From positions 1-15,701 of the forward strand of contig JAKLQB010000672.1 of the NCBI GenBank assembly GCA_022013615.1: 15,701 nt of DNA, given 5' to 3'. The notes below the pieces were generated by a model that saw nothing but the letters and a program-made list of their open reading frames with translations, was not told where the DNA came from and ran no database searches. A program made the position numbers and the translations under genes. Source of the stretch: Desulfobacterales bacterium. Its GTDB lineage: Bacteria; Desulfobacterota; DSM-4660; Desulfatiglandales; Desulfatiglandaceae. Below are positions 1-6,641 of the stretch, one piece after another; position 1 is the first letter of the stretch, and each line of letters begins with the position of its first letter.

Positions 1-1586
1 AAAAAACGCTCCAGGCTCCCCAGCAAGGCCCTGTGTATCATATAGGGACGGTGTTCTTTTCCGTCCTCACCTATAAAGTTCATATCAAAACGTTCAGGCA
101 GATTAAAATCGAACTGAATAGTCGTACACTGCCATTCCCGCCCCAAGGCGTCTTTTATCTTTATATCAATCTTAGGTCCGTAGAATACGGCCTCCCCTTC
201 CATCTTTTCGTAGCATAGATCTTTTGCCTTTATTGCCTTGACCAGCGATATCTCGGCCTGGCGCCACATCTCGTCGGCACCGGCGTACTTTTCAGGTTTC
301 TTGGGATCCCTGACGCTCAAGTCGATCTTCACATCATCAAAACCGAAACCACTCAAAAGATCGAGGCTGAATTCCAATACTCGCAGGATTTCATCCTCTA
401 CTTGATCAGGGGTACAGAAAACATGGGCATCATCCTGTGTAAAACCCCTGACCCTCATAAGGCCGTGTAATGTACCACTTCTCTCATATCTATACACAGT
501 GCCCAACTCAGCCCACCGAAGGGGTAATTCACGATAGGATCGCAATCCTGATTTATAAATCATGATATGAAAAGGACAATTCATGGGCTTTATGTAATAG
601 TCCTGGCCATCCACATCCATGGGCGAATACATTCCATCCTTATAGAAATCAAGATGTCCCGATGTCTGCCAAAGCTGAGCGCGACCTATATGCGGAGTAA
701 AGACAATGTCATAACCGCCTTCATAGTGTCTTTTTCTCCAGTAATCCTCAATGAGAACTCTGACCTGCCCGCCTTTAGGGTGCCAGTAGGCAAGCCCTGC
801 CCCCCCTTCATCATGGAAACTTATGAGATCCAGGTCCTTGATTAATCGCCGGTGGTCTCGTTTCTCAACCTCCTTCAATTTCTGGATATAACTCTTTAAT
901 GTTTTTTTATCAGCAAAAGCAAGACCATAAATCCGGCTAAGCATGGTCCTTTTTTCATCGCCCCGCCAGTAAGCGCCGGCCACCTTGTTCAGATGAAAGG
1001 CCTTGATCACCCCGGTGGATGGGACATGGGGTCCCCGGCACAGATCCGTGAAGCTTCCTTGTGTATAGAGAGACACCTTTTCAGCATCTAAATCACTGAT
1101 TAACTCCACCTTATAATCTTCGCCATTGCTTTCGAAAAACTCCATTGCCCCCTGGCTACTCATTTCTTTCCGGACAAAAGGGAGATTTGCCTCAATGATC
1201 TCTTTCATCTTTTCTTCAATCCCAGCCAGATCGTCCTCTTTAAAAGGACGTTCATAATCAAAGTCATAGTAAAATCCGTCTTTGATGGCCGGGCCAATGG
1301 TCACCTTAACGCCCGGGAAGAGTTCCCTAACCGCCATGGCCATCACGTGGGACGTACTGTGCCTGAGAATTTCGAGGCCTTCCTCTGAATCCAGGTAAAT
1401 CGGCTCCAGTTCCGATTGAGACTCTATGGGGCTTGAAAGATCACGAATCTCCCCATTAATCTTCACTGCCACTGCTCTTTCAACCCCTTTCAACTCCAAA
1501 TGCTTCAGGGCCTCCAGGGCGGATAAGGATTCAGTCTCTATTTCTTTTGGTGGCTGGGCCTTTAAATTAATGGAAAGAGTTCGCAT
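1..1586 (-). CDS. thrS: Threonyl-tRNA synthetase (3' end cut by window edge)
   Basis: Class II synthetase that charges tRNA-Thr in the cytoplasm and hydrolyses mischarged Ser-tRNA-Thr. About 528 of an expected ~640 residues are visible. An N-terminal TGS-like domain (about 1-68) is followed by the editing domain with HSTSH (H76, H80) and CRGPH (C183, H187), the zinc-type editing motifs. The catalytic core shows the family's zinc ligands: C337 in MNCPFH, H388 in DDAHVFC and H518 in MIHRALLG. Motif 2 (RYERSGTLHGLMRVRGF) is present, and the window ends inside motif 3 (GSLERF). Only the end of the core and the anticodon-binding domain are missing. The ATG start at 1584-1586 gives a proper TGS beginning, with a weak TTAGG-type ribosome site upstream. 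Transcription runs out of the window; infC is a frequent downstream partner but cannot be seen. Identification is secure. Confidence 0.97.
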   Translation of the reverse strand, partial: MRTLSINLKAQPPKEIETESLSALEALKHLELKGVERAVAVKINGEIRDLSSPIESQSELEPIYLDSEEGLEILRHSTSHVMAMAVRELFPGVKVTIGPAIKDGFYYDFDYERPFKEDDLAGIEEKMKEIIEANLPFVRKEMSSQGAMEFFESNGEDYKVELISDLDAEKVSLYTQGSFTDLCRGPHVPSTGVIKAFHLNKVAGAYWRGDEKRTMLSRIYGLAFADKKTLKSYIQKLKEVEKRDHRRLIKDLDLISFHDEGGAGLAYWHPKGGQVRVLIEDYWRKRHYEGGYDIVFTPHIGRAQLWQTSGHLDFYKDGMYSPMDVDGQDYYIKPMNCPFHIMIYKSGLRSYRELPLRWAELGTVYRYERSGTLHGLMRVRGFTQDDAHVFCTPDQVEDEILRVLEFSLDLLSGFGFDDVKIDLSVRDPKKPEKYAGADEMWRQAEISLVKAIKAKDLCYEKMEGEAVFYGPKIDIKIKDALGREWQCTTIQFDFNLPERFDMNFIGEDGKEHRPYMIHRALLGSLERF

Positions 1587-1606
1587 TATTTCTACCTAAT
1601 GTAAAC

Positions 1607-1645
1607 AAGGCATCAGGAGCAGCGCTTAGCCTACTCAGATGCCTT
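1607..1645 (-). promoter_or_regulatory. Stem-loop in the thrS upstream region
   Basis: Read on the thrS strand, AAGGCATC (1645-1638) and GATGCCTT (1614-1607) form a perfect 8-bp stem. After a 1x2 internal loop the stem continues as GAGTAG pairing with CTGCTC (one G-U), closing an 8-nt loop GCTAAGCG. The hairpin ends 20 bp before the start codon. It is not followed by a T-run, so it is not an ordinary terminator. A leader or operator element controlling thrS is an inference. The loop contains no threonine anticodon (NGU), so there is no direct sign of the tRNA mimicry used in E. coli thrS autoregulation. Confidence 0.5.
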
Positions 1646-1670
1646 ATAATATTTTCCCTTAAAAATCCAA
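1643..1670 (-). promoter_or_regulatory. Candidate thrS promoter
   Basis: On the minus strand TTGGAT (1670-1665) and TATAAG (1648-1643) are separated by 16 bp, a partial sigma-70 match upstream of thrS. If used, transcription would start near 1636, inside the first arm of the 1607-1645 inverted repeat. In that case the repeat would act as a DNA operator rather than as an RNA hairpin. A promoter further upstream is equally possible. Confidence 0.3.
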
Positions 1671-1712
1671 TTTATTAAAAAAACTCTATCGGTTTTTCCT
1701 GCTATATATATC

Positions 1713-1744
1713 GTTAAGTGGTTGAGGGGTTGAGGGGTTAAGTG
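1713..1744. repeat. Four tandem 8-bp units (GTTRAGKG)
   Basis: The units are GTTAAGTG, GTTGAGGG, GTTGAGGG and GTTAAGTG, in the order A-B-B-A, followed by a broken fifth unit (GTTGTAAA). They lie in the 447-bp non-coding stretch between thrS and tRNA-Val. No function is evident. The rest of 1646-2033 is AT-rich, with no gene that I can recognise. Confidence 0.7.
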
Positions 1745-1808
1745 GTTGTAAATATAGGTATATCCTCTAATTTCAAGAAAATTGGACACTTGATGTTTTA
1801 ACGATCGT

Positions 1809-1828
1809 AATCCCGCCAAGACGGGACT
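1809..1828. repeat. Small inverted repeat, AATCCCGC...CGGGACT type
   Basis: TCCCG (1811-1815) and CGGGA (1822-1826) form a 5-bp hairpin with a 6-nt loop. The same core, AATCCCGC followed by CGGGACT, recurs at 6486-6505 in another intergenic region. This suggests a dispersed short palindromic repeat family in this genome. Confidence 0.5.
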
Positions 1829-2033
1829 GGATTAATGACCATAATTTTCCTACTCAGCTATTTGACGATTTCTGAAATTAAAAGGTATCGAACCTATAAA
1901 GCCCCGCAGCTAAACTGACCATATCCAAAAAGTCTTGTGTTTGTAACCAATAACATAAGAAAATGCAAGTAAAAAATAGGCTACCAAAAGTAAAAAAGGG
2001 ATTATGACAAATGCCACAGTCCCTTAATCTTAC

Positions 2034-2108
2034 TGGTAGGCACGAAGGGATTTGAACCCTTGACCCCTACCGTGTCAGGGTAGTGCTCTCCCCCTGAGCT
2101 ACGTGCCT
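2034..2108 (-). tRNA. tRNA-Val (anticodon GAC)
   Basis: A full cloverleaf is visible on the minus strand. The acceptor stem AGGCACG/CGTGCCT has 7 bp, the D stem is GCTC/GAGC, and the anticodon stem CTACC/GGTAG closes the loop CTGACAC. The T stem AAGGG/CCCTT closes a TTCAAAT loop, followed by discriminator A and an encoded CCA (2036-2034). Anticodon GAC reads the valine codons GUC and GUU. The gene stands alone between thrS and the FlgT-like gene and is transcribed in the same direction as both. Confidence 0.97.
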
Positions 2109-2118
2109 GTAAGAATTC

Positions 2119-2147
2119 TAATTATCAATCCACATATAGGATGTCAA
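2119..2147 (-). promoter_or_regulatory. Probable tRNA-Val promoter
   Basis: On the minus strand a consensus -35 box TTGACA (2147-2142) precedes TAATTA (2124-2119) with a 17-bp spacer, or GATAAT (2126-2121) with a 15-bp spacer. The mature tRNA 5' end follows about 10 bp later. The perfect -35 box and its position support a promoter; which -10 is used is unclear. Confidence 0.5.
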
Positions 2148-2265
2148 GCCGTATTCTGCTAACTCAGCAATTAGTAACATTTTGAATTAAAAAAAATTAT
2201 CAGCGGATTGTCAGACCGTGGGGTTTTCTTTTCAGACGGCCAAATTAGGTCAGGAATGGGCATTG

Positions 2266-3462
2266 TTACTGAAATTTTTCAATCCTGAACAATATTTCTT
2301 CTTCTTCACCCTGATCAAGCTTTACCAAGAACGGAAGATTTTCATGATTGAGGACGCGTTCCACAAACCTTTTTCTGTCTCCTTGAAACTCAACCGCAAT
2401 AGATATGGAATCTTTTCTGACCCTGGTCTGTCTAACGGATTTTACTCCCGACACATCTCTTCTTAGAAAATCCCTGAAGGCCCTGAACTGCTTATAACTG
2501 CTCAAACCATTCAAGGTAATTTCCAGGTGGCGGACCCTTCCACGATCGGAGGCGGTATACCGAATAATGGCTGGGGTCAACTTTGCGGCCAGTCGATTGG
2601 CCAACCTCTCGATGGCTTCCATTACTGGCTGTTTCCCTTCAGCTTCTTTCTTAATCTGTTCGAATGCAACGGTTTGAGAGATCTGTGCCCCCTGATTGAC
2701 ATCCAGGGCCTTAAGCGCCAAAGATACCTCTTTATTACCTATGATTTCGCTCTGACCGTAGATCACTACATCGGCAGAGAAAAGCCTTCCCCACTCCAAA
2801 GCGTCAACGTCCTGAAGGTCAACATGCTTTAAGGATTCGGAATACCCGGTGTCCGGGACTTTCAATGTCCGATTTATTGGGCTAAGGGCTCTTTCCTGAA
2901 ACACATTGTGAAGAACAAGCTCAGTGCCGCTCATGGAAGAATAAGTCTCCGGGTCTCTCCACCAGTAATAGGCCGTCCCTCCCTTCCACTCTGAAACCAG
3001 GAACAGGACTTTAAGGGGAGGCCCCTCTGTAACAACAACGCCAGCTTCTCTCAGTTTCTCATCTATTACCTTTTCATTGACCCGAAGCTTGATAAGGACC
3101 TTATACTCTTCTCCGGTTTGATCCTCTGAAAGGATATTGAAATTCTCAATTTCTGCTTTAGCTCCCGGCAGTATGTCATAGATAATCCTCTGGAAATTAT
3201 TTGCCACACCCTCACTTCCCAGCCGATGCAAAAGGTAATTTTCAACCCCTTTTATAAGTGCATCAGAGATAGCAGACTCTTTTGCCTGCGCCAAATTACC
3301 ATCTTTAACGGTGGCCGTTCCAATGGCGAGAATTTCATTTTCCACCGGCTTCGCTCCCATGGCCGCCGGCAGGAGCGATAGCCATAAAAAGCAGAAAAAA
3401 CAACAAACAATAAAGAAATCATAGGCCATTCTTAAGGCAATTTTTTCCATCATCTTTTTCAT
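2266..3462 (-). CDS. Exported protein with FlgT/LPP20-like N-terminal domain
   Basis: Protein of 398 residues, function not established. Residues 1-12 are basic and a long hydrophobic stretch (about 14-34) ends in PAAMGAKP, so a signal peptide cleaved near residues 34-37 and a periplasmic location are likely. Residues about 44-135 (AIGTATVKDGN, then AISDALIKGVENYL, then YKVLIKLRVN) resemble the N-terminal domain of flagellar assembly protein FlgT and LPP20-type proteins. A second alpha/beta part follows (PPLKVLFLVSEW, SADVVIYGQSE), and the C-terminus is acidic (EEEE). No flagellar gene is nearby, so a flagellar role is only a possibility. It lies 71 bp after miaA on the same strand and may share its transcript. 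No clear ribosome site precedes the ATG at 3462; the later in-frame ATG at 3429 (M12) would also give a signal peptide. Confidence 0.75.
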   Translation of the reverse strand: MKKMMEKIALRMAYDFFIVCCFFCFLWLSLLPAAMGAKPVENEILAIGTATVKDGNLAQAKESAISDALIKGVENYLLHRLGSEGVANNFQRIIYDILPGAKAEIENFNILSEDQTGEEYKVLIKLRVNEKVIDEKLREAGVVVTEGPPLKVLFLVSEWKGGTAYYWWRDPETYSSMSGTELVLHNVFQERALSPINRTLKVPDTGYSESLKHVDLQDVDALEWGRLFSADVVIYGQSEIIGNKEVSLALKALDVNQGAQISQTVAFEQIKKEAEGKQPVMEAIERLANRLAAKLTPAIIRYTASDRGRVRHLEITLNGLSSYKQFRAFRDFLRRDVSGVKSVRQTRVRKDSISIAVEFQGDRKRFVERVLNHENLPFLVKLDQGEEEEILFRIEKFQ

Positions 3463-3490
3463 TTGGTAGTGTTGGTGGTTAGTTGGTAGT
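3463..3490. repeat. Imperfect short repeat before the FlgT-like gene
   Basis: TTGGTAGT occurs at 3463-3470 and again at 3483-3490, separated by GTTGGTGGTTAG. The array abuts the proposed start codon of the FlgT-like gene, where a ribosome site would be expected. No function is evident. Confidence 0.4.
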
Positions 3491-3533
3491 CGTCACGCTA
3501 CAGGCAGAATAATATTTGAAGAATAGCTAAAGG

Positions 3534-4469
3534 TCAAGCAGGTACGCGTGTAAAATCTTTGACCTTCTGTAAAATGGGATCAAAATCCTCAGGATCAACC
3601 CAACTGGCATCAGGGTCGGCCCGAAACCATGTTAGCTGTCGCTTGGCGTACCTTCGGGTGTCTCTTTGAATTCTATGGATCGCCTCAATAAGAGTCCATT
3701 CTTTTTTCAGGTGCTTTATTATATGTCTGTACCCTATAGCCTTCATGGGTTTTAGATCGGGTGAATAACCCTGTATTAGAAGGTTTTCAGTCTCTTCTAC
3801 CAAACCCCCTTCCACCATGGACACGCTTCGCTTGTTAATGCGTTCATAAAGCTGTTCCCTGTTTACTTTCATACAGAGCATTAGCGCGTTTAGAGGCCTG
3901 TCCCTGAAACCGTGCTCCCCGCTGAGGGCCGAAGGAAGCCGATTGGTCAGTTGGATAATTTCAAGTGCCCTTATCAGCCTCACGCGATCATTGGGGTGAA
4001 TTCTACCTGCGCATTCAGGATCTAAATGCTTCAGCCTTTCATGGAGCTTCCCGGTTCCCAGAAGATCACATTCCCGGCATAGTGATTCCCTCAGTTCCAG
4101 ATCTGCAGGCGGACAGTCGAAGAGTCCTGAGAGCAAACTTTTTATATAAAGTCCTGTCCCACCTACCACAAAACACATCTTCCGCCTTGACAGGATATCC
4201 GTTATGATGGGAAGTGCCATAGACCGATACATCGCCGCATTGTATTCTTCATCAGGGTCCACCACATCCATAAGATGATGCGCAACACCCTTTTGTTCTT
4301 CAGATGTCGGCTTGGCCGTGCCAATATCCATCCCCCGATAGACTTGCATGGAATCTGCGTTGACGATTTCCCCTCCTAAAGCTAATGCCAATTCCACACC
4401 AAGCGAAGTCTTTCCACTTGCCGTAGGCCCGGAAATAACAATGACTTTTGGTCCGCTGTTGTTGGTCAT
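3534..4469 (-). CDS. miaA: tRNA dimethylallyltransferase
   Basis: Transfers the dimethylallyl group to N6 of A37 in tRNAs that read codons starting with U. The start at 4467-4469 gives MTNNSGPKVIVISGPTASGKT and 311 residues, close to E. coli MiaA (about 316). The frame stays open upstream to 4625, but that part overlaps mutL and lacks homology. The P-loop GPTASGKT is at residues 14-21, followed by the family signature DSMQVYRGMDIGTAKP (39-54, with D39), VGGTGLYIKSLLSG (about 105-118), and the C-terminal RYAKRQLTWFR motif that contacts tRNA. A GAG-containing ribosome site lies about 10 bases before the ATG. It begins 25 bp after the mutL stop, the widespread mutL-miaA arrangement, so co-transcription with mutL is likely. 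Confidence 0.96.
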   Translation of the reverse strand: MTNNSGPKVIVISGPTASGKTSLGVELALALGGEIVNADSMQVYRGMDIGTAKPTSEEQKGVAHHLMDVVDPDEEYNAAMYRSMALPIITDILSRRKMCFVVGGTGLYIKSLLSGLFDCPPADLELRESLCRECDLLGTGKLHERLKHLDPECAGRIHPNDRVRLIRALEIIQLTNRLPSALSGEHGFRDRPLNALMLCMKVNREQLYERINKRSVSMVEGGLVEETENLLIQGYSPDLKPMKAIGYRHIIKHLKKEWTLIEAIHRIQRDTRRYAKRQLTWFRADPDASWVDPEDFDPILQKVKDFTRVPA

Positions 4470-4494
4470 TGCAACAATCTCAATTTGTAACCGT

Positions 4495-6210
4495 TCACAC
4501 AATCCTCTTAAACATCTTCTCAATTTCATAATAGGTGAAGTGCTTGAATATGGGTCTTCCATGCGGGCAGTTTGTGGGTATTTCCATATCTTCCAACTCA
4601 CCCAGGAGATGGCTGATTTCCTCATGAGTCATTGAATGGCCTGCCCGGATTGCCCCATGACAGGCCATGACCGTCAATGCTTTGTCCAGGACCATGTCAT
4701 CATCCAGTTTGTCATCCTCCAGTGCTGTTATGAGTTCCGACAAAAAAGCATCCCACTGAACATTCTTTAAGATCGCGGGGACCGACCTCAACAAAAACGT
4801 GTTGCCCCCGAAATGGTCAAGTTCAATGCCGAAACGATTTAACTGATCACGTTTTTCCAGAACGATCCTTTGCTCTTTTGTACTGAGCTCAAGCCTAAAA
4901 GGCATCAGGAGGATCTGGGCTTCAATCCGCGAGTTATTAGCCCCTTTTTTTAGATTTTCATAAACGATTCTTTCGTGTGCCGCATGTTGATCAACCATTA
5001 GAAGCCCATCTCTCACTTGACACAGGATGTAGGTATTTCCCAATTGACCGATTAACTGGGGGGTTTCTCTAATCAAGGACTGTTCGCGCTCTTCCACTTC
5101 AAAAGGGACGACCGGACTTTGTCCTGTCTGGGAATACTTCCAAACTGGCTCAGATATACCAAGGGCTTCCTTTTGAAAAAATCTGTCTTCCTGCTGAGGT
5201 TTTGGACCAATATAGGGGTGAAAGCTCTGGCCAAGTGCCTTTCCAACAGTGGAAACGATAGACTGGAAAACATCACGGCTATTGTGGAATCGTACCTCCT
5301 GTTTGGTTGGGTGTATGTTGACATCCACTTTTGAAGGATCAGTTTCTATAAAAATAACGGCTTGAGGATACTGCCCTTTCATGAGTCGTTGTCCATAGCC
5401 TTCCAGCACAGCCTTAGTCACAAGTCGATCCCTGATATTCCGGCCGTTTACATAAACGAACAAACGATCCCCTCTGGTTCTACTCATATCCGGAGGAGCT
5501 AAGTAGGCGCTGATGCCCAGATCATGGTTTCCTCCTTGTACCTCTATCATGGCCTCTGCCACTTTCCGTCCCATCAAGGAATAGAGCCGCTGTATGTGCT
5601 GATCAGAGGCTGGAAGATTCATGATCGTTTTTCCAGCGTCTTCCAGCCTAAAGGCAATACCGGGAAACGGCAGTGCAACCCGCGAGAAGACATCAATAAT
5701 ATGGTCTGTTTCAGTTCTCACGGCACGCAGGAACTTCCGCCTGGCCGGGATATTGTAGAAAAGGTTCCTCACTTCAATGATTGTGCCAGCAGGCGCGCCT
5801 GTTTCCTCTATGGAAATGAGTCTTCCACCCGCAATCTTCAGCCTGTGACCTGTCAGTTGGTCTTTTGGGCGTGAGACAATTTCTGTCCGGGATACAGAGG
5901 CAATGCTTGGGAGCGCCTCCCCCCTGAACCCAAAAGATTTCACAGAAAAAAGATCAGAAGCCGTCTCTATCTTGCTTGTGGCATATCTTTCCACGCATAA
6001 GAGGATATCGTCTCTGGACATGCCCACGCCGTTATCATTAACCTTGATCAAGCCCTTCCCGCCCATTTCAATTCTCACAAAAATCCTATCCGCAGCAGCA
6101 TCAATACTGTTGTCAATCAATTCTCTGACAACAGAAGCGGGTCTGTCCACAACCTCGCCTGCTGCGATTTGAGATGCCACCTTTTCTGGCAGAATGTGAA
6201 TCTTATTCAT
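4495..6210 (-). CDS. mutL: DNA mismatch repair protein MutL (endonuclease type)
   Basis: GHL-type ATPase that couples MutS mismatch recognition to strand removal. N-terminal motifs are QIAAGEVVDRPASVV, RELIDNS with the catalytic and Mg residues E30 and N34, DNGVGM, and ATSK with GFRGEALPSIASVSR. The C-terminal dimerisation domain carries the nuclease motif DQHA-x2-E-x4-E beginning at D407, then ACHGAIRAG and CPHGRP with C548. These are the metal-binding set of endonuclease-proficient MutL proteins, so the host probably nicks DNA with MutL and has no MutH (inference). At 571 residues it is slightly short because the linker between domains (about 335-385) is brief. The ribosome site before the ATG is weak. 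The N-terminus MNKIHILPEKVASQIAAGE matches the family start. mutS is not in the window. Confidence 0.97.
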   Translation of the reverse strand: MNKIHILPEKVASQIAAGEVVDRPASVVRELIDNSIDAAADRIFVRIEMGGKGLIKVNDNGVGMSRDDILLCVERYATSKIETASDLFSVKSFGFRGEALPSIASVSRTEIVSRPKDQLTGHRLKIAGGRLISIEETGAPAGTIIEVRNLFYNIPARRKFLRAVRTETDHIIDVFSRVALPFPGIAFRLEDAGKTIMNLPASDQHIQRLYSLMGRKVAEAMIEVQGGNHDLGISAYLAPPDMSRTRGDRLFVYVNGRNIRDRLVTKAVLEGYGQRLMKGQYPQAVIFIETDPSKVDVNIHPTKQEVRFHNSRDVFQSIVSTVGKALGQSFHPYIGPKPQQEDRFFQKEALGISEPVWKYSQTGQSPVVPFEVEEREQSLIRETPQLIGQLGNTYILCQVRDGLLMVDQHAAHERIVYENLKKGANNSRIEAQILLMPFRLELSTKEQRIVLEKRDQLNRFGIELDHFGGNTFLLRSVPAILKNVQWDAFLSELITALEDDKLDDDMVLDKALTVMACHGAIRAGHSMTHEEISHLLGELEDMEIPTNCPHGRPIFKHFTYYEIEKMFKRIV

Positions 6211-6470
6211 AACTCGAGGGGTTCTTGATCGATTGTGATGAGCTGGATTAAATGGCGAACCTTAAACGATTTCATGGGAAATATTCTCCATTTTGTGAGC
6301 CGTAATTTTATGTCTCGTAATTTCAACAATTAATTAATTATACTTTGTCAGATTAGGTTTTTCTGTATTTGTTCAATACCCTGTGGATAAAACCCTTACG
6401 GGTAAACTCCGGGTTAGGAATTTAGTACCTTAGCAATAAAATACTGCTCAAAACGTGCAGAAAATTGCAA
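6211..6470. other. Non-coding region upstream of mutL
   Basis: No gene is recognisable here. On the minus strand a perfect TATAAT (6342-6337) sits about 127 bp before mutL, but no good -35 box is found 16-18 bp upstream. A small minus-strand hairpin ACCC-GTAA-GGGT (6403-6392) with a GNRA-like loop is followed by TTTTA; it could be a weak terminator for gap, but its stem is only 4 bp. Confidence 0.35.
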
Positions 6471-6605
6471 AAGTGTGAAGTGTCTAATCCCGCAGCGGCG
6501 GGACTAAAGTGCCTAAAGTTGTGGAATTCTATTTTTTATAAAAACAGATGGAGCGAAGCGACTCATTAACTTTAGTTCACTTCAAACTTTAGTTCACTTG
6601 TAACT
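6471..6605. repeat. Composite palindromic intergenic element
   Basis: Several nested symmetries occur in about 130 bp downstream of gap. AACTTTAGTTCACTT occurs twice (6568-6582 and 6585-6599, period 17). A near-complement AAGTGCCTAAAGTT lies at 6507-6520 and a partial AAGTGTCTAA at 6478-6487, both in the opposite orientation, so the two sides can pair around a centre near 6540. Inside are a hairpin TCCCGC-AGCG-GCGGGA (6488-6503) and an AT hairpin of the CTATTTTTTAT/AAAAACAG type (6529-6547). No open frame spans it. It looks like a non-autonomous dispersed palindromic repeat; it may also help terminate gap transcription. Confidence 0.6.
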
Positions 6606-6641
6606 TTTCCGGTATTTCTCGAGGCTCATGTTTTCTGCATC

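Noticed and set aside
567..845. Plus-strand frames within thrS
   Set aside because: The minus strand encodes threonyl-tRNA synthetase without interruption and with all catalytic motifs.
1587..2033. CRISPR array suggested by repeated short units
   Set aside because: The units are 8 bp and contiguous, with no spacers of uniform length and no cas genes.
2109..2265. Terminator for the FlgT-like gene near the A8/T8 run around 2188
   Set aside because: The T-run on the minus strand is not preceded by a convincing stem, so a Rho-independent terminator is not supported.
4470..4625. N-terminal extension of miaA to the upstream ATG
   Set aside because: It lies within the mutL coding sequence and has no MiaA homology; the start at 4469 gives the normal length and follows a plausible ribosome site.
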